Shown: positions 58,720 to 64,000 of the stretch, piece by piece
Layout: each line of letters starts with the position of its first letter
How positions within the stretch are numbered: the first letter of the stretch is position 1
Assembly (NCBI RefSeq): GCF_004362215.1
Contig: NZ_SNWR01000001.1
Coordinates: forward strand, 2,358,001 to 2,422,000
Origin: Paractinoplanes brasiliensis
GTDB taxonomy: Bacteria; Actinomycetota; Actinomycetes; Mycobacteriales; Micromonosporaceae
Direction: 5' to 3'
DNA: 64,000 nt
Program-made: the position numbers and the translations under genes
Notes under the pieces: generated by a model
What the model was told of the DNA's origin: nothing
Seen by the model: the letters and a program-made list of their open reading frames with translations, nothing else
Database searches by the model: none

Positions 58720-60423
58720 TCAGGACGTATGCAATCGGCCCTCGGCGACCGGGGCCGGACGGCCGATCAGATAGCCCTGCACGTAGTCGACGCCCAGCTC
58801 GCGCAGCAGCCGCAAGGTGGGTTCGTCCTGCACGAACTCGGCCACGGTGTGGATCCCGTACGCCTGGCAGACCTGCACCAGCGCCCGCACGAGCACCTGG
58901 TCCTGCGGGCTGTCGACCAGGTCGACCACGTACTCCCCGTCGATCTTGACGAGGTCGATCGGGAAGATCCGCAGATAGCGGAAGGACGCGTAACCCGAGC
59001 CGAAGTCGTCCAGCGCCAGCTCGCAGCCGAGATCGCGGATCCGGTCGGCGAACCGCCGGGCCTCGCTCAGGTTGCCGATCAGGGCCGTCTCGGTGATCTC
59101 GAACGTCAGCTGCTCGGGCTTGACCCCGTACCGGTCGATCAGCCTCTCGACCTCGTCGGTCAGCCGCGGATCGCCGACCGAGCGGCCCGACAGGTTGATC
59201 TGCAGGCAGCGGCCGGGCTGCTCGGCGGCGAGCTGCATGGCCCGCTCGACAACCCACAGGTCGATGTCGAAGACCGCGTCCAGACGCTCGGCGATGTCGA
59301 GCACCTGGATCGGCGACTGCGGGCCGCCGGCCTCGTCGAGCACCCGCAGCAGCAGCTCGTGCCGGGTGATCTCGTTGCTCTGCAGTTCGAGGATCGGCTG
59401 GGCGTAGAGCGTGAAGCGGTCGGTGTCGAGCGCGTCGGCGACCCGGCTGCGATAGGAACCCTGCCGGTCGCGGGCCGGCACCGGGTGGGCGATCAGGGTC
59501 AGCGGCACGGCGGCCTCGCGGGACTGACGCCACGCGTGCTCGGCGTCGATCAGCAGCTCGTGGCTGCCGGCGTCACCGTCGGGGGTGAACCGTACGAGCC
59601 CGCCCCACGCCTGCGCGCGCAGCCAGGTGTCGGGCAGCACGAAGGTCTGCGACCGCAGCGCCTCGACCAGCAGGTCGGACTCGCGCCGCGCCATCGGCCA
59701 GGAGGTGCCCGGCAGCAGCACGGCGATCTCGTTGGGCCCGACCCGGCCGAGCAGGGCGCCCTGCTGCATCACGCCCTCGAGCACCCGGGCGGCCCGCTGC
59801 AGCAGGTTGGCGTTGCGTTCCGGGCGCAGGTGCTCGCCGTCCAGGTCGGACGGTTCCGGCTGTACCCGGATGACCAGCACCGCTCCCCCGCCGCGGCGCA
59901 GGGCACGGTCGATCTCGTCGGCGAACCGGGCCCGGGTGAGCAGGCCGGTCTCGGGGTCGATCTCGACAACGGAGGCCTGCACTGTCTCGCCGCGGCGGGC
60001 CAGCCTGTCGATCTCGCGGCGGGCTCGTTCGCGGTCCGAGACGTCGGTCACCGTGCCCCGGATGCCGCGGACAGTGCCGTCGGGACTCTTGACCGGGTCG
60101 AGCCGGCAGTCCACGTCGAACCACCCGCCGTCGGTCCGCAACAGCCGGATCGTCGTACGGACGGGACCGCTCGTCGTCCACGCCTTGGTGATCGCGGCCA
60201 GCGCCTCGGCGTGGTCGTCGCGATGCACGTAACGGATCAGGGCCTTGCGGCTCACCTCGTCGTACGCGGGTGGGTCGCCGAGCATCGCGCGCAGCGCCGC
60301 CGACCACACGATCCGGTCGCCGGTTGCCGTGTAGGAGAACCAGGCGGGGCGGTCGTCGACGGGGTTGCGCTGCGCGGGAAGCCGCGGCGCCGGCGCATGC
60401 TGATGCTCATCGGGTGCGGCCAT
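58720..60423 (-). CDS. PAS-GGDEF(degenerate)-EAL cyclic-di-GMP protein
   Basis: 567 residues. PAS domain (about 28-135: WFSYTATGDRIVWSAALRAMLGD), a GGDEF-like domain whose signature reads GPNEIAV, so cyclase activity is unlikely, and a C-terminal EAL domain. The EAL motif reads ELLLR, keeping the metal-binding Glu. Other catalytic elements are kept: INLSGRS, FEITETA, LALDDFGSGYAS, LVKIDGEYV and VQGYLIGRP. AEFVQ replaces the usual AEGVE. Probably a c-di-GMP phosphodiesterase or sensor. Start ATG 60423 is preferred over GTG 60444. Confidence 0.88.
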   Translation of the reverse strand: MAAPDEHQHAPAPRLPAQRNPVDDRPAWFSYTATGDRIVWSAALRAMLGDPPAYDEVSRKALIRYVHRDDHAEALAAITKAWTTSGPVRTTIRLLRTDGGWFDVDCRLDPVKSPDGTVRGIRGTVTDVSDRERARREIDRLARRGETVQASVVEIDPETGLLTRARFADEIDRALRRGGGAVLVIRVQPEPSDLDGEHLRPERNANLLQRAARVLEGVMQQGALLGRVGPNEIAVLLPGTSWPMARRESDLLVEALRSQTFVLPDTWLRAQAWGGLVRFTPDGDAGSHELLIDAEHAWRQSREAAVPLTLIAHPVPARDRQGSYRSRVADALDTDRFTLYAQPILELQSNEITRHELLLRVLDEAGGPQSPIQVLDIAERLDAVFDIDLWVVERAMQLAAEQPGRCLQINLSGRSVGDPRLTDEVERLIDRYGVKPEQLTFEITETALIGNLSEARRFADRIRDLGCELALDDFGSGYASFRYLRIFPIDLVKIDGEYVVDLVDSPQDQVLVRALVQVCQAYGIHTVAEFVQDEPTLRLLRELGVDYVQGYLIGRPAPVAEGRLHTS

Positions 60424-60804
60424 GCGCCCGCCACCTCCCCCCACAACGTCCCCAGACCCCGGAACTATTACGACCCGTCACGCGGCCGATATAACAGTGG
60501 ACAGCCGCGGCAAAGTTTCGGCGGTCGTCCCCCCACACCGTCGAGCAGCAGGTTCTCGCCCGATCAGAGTAGGGAAATACCTGATCGGTTGACCACTGCG
60601 CTGTGTGGTTGGCACCGGGATTTAACGTCCCATCCATGACAGACAGTCACTGCTCGTGGCGGTTGTGGAACCTTGAGCGACTGCTACCCGCCTGACGCCT
60701 CCACCATGCACGCCATGTCACACCAACGAAGCGCCGCGTAAGGAGATCCCTTACGGCTGGATATGGTGGCATTGACCGACGCGGACAGCGAATGAGGGCG
60801 AGGA
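60424..60804. other. divergent promoter region, no gene
   Basis: About 380 bp between the PAS-EAL and Mrr-like genes. It is less GC-rich than the genes. Apart from the dyad at 60737-60755, no gene or RNA was recognised. Confidence 0.6.
60737..60755 (+). promoter_or_regulatory. 7-5-7 palindrome upstream of the Mrr-like gene
   Basis: CGTAAGG agatc CCTTACG, perfect. A TATGGT -10-like box follows at 60762-60767, about 37 nt before the ATG, so the dyad covers the -35 side. Likely an operator of an unlinked regulator. Confidence 0.55.
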
Positions 60805-62400
60805 ATGGGCATCATTCGGGACATGCAGCGGGTGCACGCCACCCAGGCGTTCGCCGATCAGCGGGCCAACACGGCGGCCGCGCAGCAGCGCGACCTGATC
60901 CGGCGCAACGCCGACCTGGCGATCGCCGCCGCGCAGCAGGCCGCGGCCGACGCCGACCGCAAACGCGAGCACCAACGGCTCTACCACGAGGCCAAGACGG
61001 CCGACGCGGCCGTGGCCAACGCCGAGATCCGGGCCCGGCTCAGCGACCTCGACGCGCTGCTGCTCTCCACCCTGGACGTCGATGACCACATCGACCTGCA
61101 GGTGTTCAAGAAACCGGTGGTGGCGCCGCCGTTCGACCCGGGTCCGCTGGCCCGCCCGCTGCCCGAGCCGCGCTGGGACAGTTACGTGCCGCCGCAGCCG
61201 CGCGGCGTCGGCAAGATCATCGGTGGGGACCGTCTGCGTCAGCAGCAGAACGCCAGCGCGTTGCGGGCCTTCGAGGACGCTCGGGCCCGGTGGTCCGAGG
61301 CCGAGGAGCGGCGCAAGGCCCAGCTCGAGGCGCGCCGGAGGGCGTACGAGGAAAGTCTGCGCAAGCACGAGGCAAAGGTCGCGGCCTACAACGCCGAGGT
61401 CGATCGGTTCGCGAAAGCGGTCGCCGACGCCGACCCGGCCTCCGTCGTGGAGTACTTCGCGATGGTGCTCGGCAACTCCGTCTACCCCGACGACTTCCCG
61501 CAGCATTTCCGGCTGGCCTACCTGCCCAAACAGCGCCACCTGCTGATCGAGTACCACCTGCCGCCGGTCGAAGTGGTGCCGCACGTCAAGGACTACCGCT
61601 ACGACCGGTTCCGTGACGACCTGACCGCCGTGCCGCGCGACGAGACCGAGATCCGCCGGCGATACGTCGAGGTGATCGCCCGGGTCACGCTGCGCACGAT
61701 CCACGAGGTGATCGAGGCGGACCGCGGCGGCCTGGTCCGGCAGGTCTCGTTCAACGGCATCGTCGACACGATCGACCGCCGCACCGGCCGGTTCGTGCGG
61801 CCCTGCCTGGTGTCGATCCAGACCGAGCGGGACACCTTCGCCGCCATCAAGCTGCGCCGGGTCGACCCGGTGGCCTGCGTGAAGCATCTCGAGGGCGCGC
61901 TCTCGGCCCAGCCCGACGAGCTGACCGCCGTACCCGAGAAGATCGACTTCGACCGGGACGCCGACCGGGACTTCACCGAGGAGTTCAACGTGCTGGCCGA
62001 GATCGACGAGCGGCCCAACCTGGTAGCCCTGACCGACACCCAGTGGGAGCAGCAGCTGGCCGACCTGTTCGGGATCATGGGGCTGCAGATGGGCGCACCG
62101 GCCCGCGGCGAGCTCGGCACACGGTGGCTCGCGACCGACCCGCGACCGATCTTCGGCGGGCCCGTGGTGATCTTCGCGAACCGCGGCGCGGCGTCCGGGG
62201 CGGCCGCCGTGCACGCCCTGGCCGGCGCGGTCACGGCGGCCGGGGCGACCAAGGGGATCCTGGTGTCGCTGGGCGGCATCGAGCCCGCGGCGTACGAGGC
62301 CGTGGCGGGCCGCCCGCTCGAGCTGATCGACGGCCCGGCCCTGGTCACGCTGCTCTCCAACTACTGCCGCGTCAAAGCCCGGATCGAACTGACGGCGTGA
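60805..62400 (+). CDS. coiled-coil protein with degenerate Mrr-type nuclease domain
   Basis: 531 residues. An N-terminal Ala/Gln/Arg-rich helix (1-90) and a coiled-coil (about 155-205) precede a middle domain and a C-terminal Mrr_cat-like domain (about 405-525). The latter follows the family outline DTQWEQQLADLFGIMGL, TDPRPIFGGPVVI, TKGILVSLGGIEPAAYEAV, and LELIDGPALVTLL. The catalytic segment reads VVIFANRG (454-461), where active relatives have the core Gln-Ala-Lys, and the upstream catalytic Asp region reads GELGTRWLATD. The nuclease is probably inactive and may bind DNA or a partner. Convergent with an SF1 helicase-nuclease gene, a setting that hints at phage defence (inference). Confidence 0.8.
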   Translation: MGIIRDMQRVHATQAFADQRANTAAAQQRDLIRRNADLAIAAAQQAAADADRKREHQRLYHEAKTADAAVANAEIRARLSDLDALLLSTLDVDDHIDLQVFKKPVVAPPFDPGPLARPLPEPRWDSYVPPQPRGVGKIIGGDRLRQQQNASALRAFEDARARWSEAEERRKAQLEARRRAYEESLRKHEAKVAAYNAEVDRFAKAVADADPASVVEYFAMVLGNSVYPDDFPQHFRLAYLPKQRHLLIEYHLPPVEVVPHVKDYRYDRFRDDLTAVPRDETEIRRRYVEVIARVTLRTIHEVIEADRGGLVRQVSFNGIVDTIDRRTGRFVRPCLVSIQTERDTFAAIKLRRVDPVACVKHLEGALSAQPDELTAVPEKIDFDRDADRDFTEEFNVLAEIDERPNLVALTDTQWEQQLADLFGIMGLQMGAPARGELGTRWLATDPRPIFGGPVVIFANRGAASGAAAVHALAGAVTAAGATKGILVSLGGIEPAAYEAVAGRPLELIDGPALVTLLSNYCRVKARIELTA

Positions 62401-62420
62401 ACCACCTCCGATCGGGTGGT
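62401..62420. terminator. small hairpin after the Mrr-like gene
   Basis: ACCACC/GGTGGT around tccgatcg, immediately after the stop codon. Confidence 0.5.
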
Positions 62421-62438
62421 CGGATGCTGTGAGCGGAT

Positions 62439-62474
62439 TCCGGAGCCGGCAAACGCGGGCCGGCCGGCTCCGGA
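62439..62474. terminator. bidirectional terminator
   Basis: Twelve-bp perfect arms (62439-62450 and 62463-62474) with a 12-nt loop, between the convergent Mrr-like and helicase genes. Confidence 0.8.
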
Positions 62475-62526
62475 TCCACGACCGCCGGGGGTCGGCGGCA
62501 GCGATAGCCGCCCACCTGGTTGAGAT

Positions 62527-64000
62527 CTAGCCGATCGTGGTGGCGAGGCGGGCCTGTGGGGTGATGCCGAGCTCGGCGACGCGCTGCCACACCGGGGCCA
62601 TCGCGACCTCGGGCTCGCGGGCGTAGATGCTGCCCCGGATCCGCACGAACACGCAGTTGCCGACCCGCTCCAGCACCGCCTGGCGGCGCATGTCGCTCTC
62701 CCACTGCTCCGGGCCGTGGTACGCGTCGCCGTCGCACTCGATCGCGAGCCGCCGCCCGTCCGGGGCGTGCAGCACGAAGTCGATGCGGTAGGCGCCGATC
62801 CGGAACTGCGGTATCGGCCGGAACCCGCGGGCCACCAGCCGGCCCAGCACATCCCGTTCGAAGTCGCTCTCGCAGCGGACGGCCAGGTCGGCGAGCTCCT
62901 CGGCGGGGGCCAGATTCAGCGCGTACGTGAGAAGCAGCCCCCGCGCGTCGTCGGCCGGCAACGACCCGGGCCGTACGGAGTGATAGATCCACAACTGGTC
63001 TCGCGCTCGCGAGGCGGCGACGTTGACCCGGCGGTGGTACTCGCGCCGGGTGAACGCGGCCACCTTGGGGTCGTTGTCCGAGACCACCATGGACACCAGC
63101 ACGATGTCGCGTTCGTCACCCTGGAACGTGTACGCGTCGCCGACCCGCAACCGCCTTGCCTGGATCTCGTCCTCGCCGATCGTTTCGCGCAGCTGGTGCA
63201 GCAGGTAACCGGCCTGGCCGCTGGTCGAGAGCATCGAGATCACGCCGAGCGTCCGGCCGTCGTACGCCGGGTCTTTCACGATCGCCGCCACCTGCTCGAC
63301 CAGCGCGTCGGCCTCGGCCACGTTGACGTCGCCGAACCCGCTGAGCGACTGGCGCACCCCGGACGGCAGGAAGACCGTACGGATCGGGGCGAACGCCGGC
63401 CGGTCCGCGCGCAACGGCATGATCTTGCCGTCGTAGTAGTGCCGCGACGAGAACTCGATGATCTGCGGCACGCAGCGGAAGTGCTCGGTCAGCAGGATGC
63501 GCTCGGGCGAACGGCGTACGGCGTGGTCGTAGAGCGACGACTCGGGGTCGAAGTGCTCGGCCGAGGGCACGTCGTCCAGGTGGGTGTGGATCAGGCCGGC
63601 CACCGGGCCGACGAAGCCCAGCTGGGGGCCGATCTGCTGGTCGTCGCCGACCACGACGGCCCGTTCGGCCAGCGAGAGCACCGGCAGCGCGAACAGGTCG
63701 GCCTGCGACGCCTCGTCGACGATCACCACGTCGAAACGCGCGCCGCCGGCGAACTGCTCGATCGCGCGGTCGACCGACATGACCCAGACCGGCACCGCCT
63801 CGACGGCCGACTCCATGGCGCGCTGCGCGTGCGCCTGCCAGGCCGCGGCGTTGCGTCCGGTGCCCTTGCCGATCTTGCGAAGCGCGGTGGTCCAGTCGGC
63901 CAGCGCGGCTCGCCGCCGGTCGTCGAGGCTGCGTGACACCTCGAGCCAGGCCGACGCCACCACCAGCTCGGCGGTGCGGCGGCGGATCTTGTCGCGGGCG
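62527..64000 (-). CDS. SF1 (Upf1/COG1112-like) helicase with C-terminal DUF559-type nuclease, 5' part outside window
   Basis: About 490 C-terminal residues are visible; the frame is open to the right edge. Helicase motifs: DEAS in VVIVDEASQADLFALPVL (motif II), VVGDDQQIGPQ (III), LLTEHFRC (IV), YTFQGDERDIVLVSMVVSDN (V) and NVAASRARDQLW (VI). Motif I would lie beyond the edge. The C-terminus is a PD-(D/E)XK fold of the DUF559/Vsr type, with IDFVLHAPDGRRLAIECDGDAYH carrying the acidic residues. Such helicase-nuclease fusions occur in anti-phage and DNA-processing systems. The ATG at 63963 is internal and not the true start. Confidence 0.88.
   Translation of the reverse strand, partial: ARDKIRRRTAELVVASAWLEVSRSLDDRRRAALADWTTALRKIGKGTGRNAAAWQAHAQRAMESAVEAVPVWVMSVDRAIEQFAGGARFDVVIVDEASQADLFALPVLSLAERAVVVGDDQQIGPQLGFVGPVAGLIHTHLDDVPSAEHFDPESSLYDHAVRRSPERILLTEHFRCVPQIIEFSSRHYYDGKIMPLRADRPAFAPIRTVFLPSGVRQSLSGFGDVNVAEADALVEQVAAIVKDPAYDGRTLGVISMLSTSGQAGYLLHQLRETIGEDEIQARRLRVGDAYTFQGDERDIVLVSMVVSDNDPKVAAFTRREYHRRVNVAASRARDQLWIYHSVRPGSLPADDARGLLLTYALNLAPAEELADLAVRCESDFERDVLGRLVARGFRPIPQFRIGAYRIDFVLHAPDGRRLAIECDGDAYHGPEQWESDMRRQAVLERVGNCVFVRIRGSIYAREPEVAMAPVWQRVAELGITPQARLATTIG

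Noticed and set aside
57589..60639. 1016-codon plus-strand open frame
   Set aside because: Antisense to the MarR, cupin and PAS-EAL genes; no recognisable domain.
62527..63963. Taking the helicase gene as complete from the ATG at 63963
   Set aside because: The frame stays open to the window edge, and helicase motif I is missing from the visible part, so the true start lies beyond the window.

Overview
The window is very GC-rich actinobacterial DNA with many GTG starts and many start/stop overlaps of the ATGA or GTGA type. It carries markers of mycothiol-producing Actinobacteria: S-hydroxymethyl-mycothiol dehydrogenase, a Mec-CysO-CysM cysteine route, a SigC-type ECF factor, an Acg-family nitroreductase and an aa3 oxidase subunit I. 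Gene content fits Micromonosporaceae (Actinoplanes-like). That placement is inferred from gene style; no search was run. Most of the window looks chromosomal. One small mobile element was found; there is no prophage or CRISPR.

Layout. 1-11 kb: the end of orn, a giant repeat-rich membrane protein, a CopC-CopD copper protein divergent from sigC, then a tight four-gene redox/envelope operon (MauE/DoxX, CPVC thioredoxin-fold protein, a secreted membrane protein, Bcp). 11-21 kb: tRNA-Leu(UAG), GNAT, an expansin-like protein, a MOSC protein, a MerR-ABC exporter operon with a palindromic operator, an Acg nitroreductase, and a TetR/MFS efflux pair. 21-33 kb: a GNAT pseudogene, then an RpiR-controlled histidine-utilisation operon (hutU, M20 hydrolase, hutF, hutI, hutH). 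It is followed at 11-13 bp spacing by a flavin oxidoreductase and a compact leucyl-tRNA synthetase that lacks the CP1 editing domain.

33-48 kb: a tiny secreted peptide gene beside 14-bp repeats, an SDR-TetR pair, and a TnpB element bounded by terminal inverted repeats and set into the CTAG shared by two convergent stop codons. Then come rdgB-rph, a GT4 glycosyltransferase, an MBL hydrolase, the cysM-cysO-mec-DUF2017-clpS cluster, pncB-pncA, an MFS protein, a repeat-filled intergenic region, and an SMR-TetR pair with a 32-bp double operator. 48-64 kb: ctaD, a flavin monooxygenase, a LigD-like protein with a dead ligase domain, an LPxTG-anchored surface protein, a GH63-type hydrolase, MarR-mscR, a cupin, a PAS-GGDEF-EAL protein, a coiled-coil protein with a degenerate Mrr domain, and convergent to it an SF1 helicase-nuclease cut by the right edge.

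Strongest leads: the editing-less LeuRS behind the hut operon; the TIR-bounded TnpB element; two pseudo-enzymes (LigD-like and Mrr-like); the giant repetitive membrane protein; and a CysO with a C-terminal extension after its GG, preceded by a nested hairpin.
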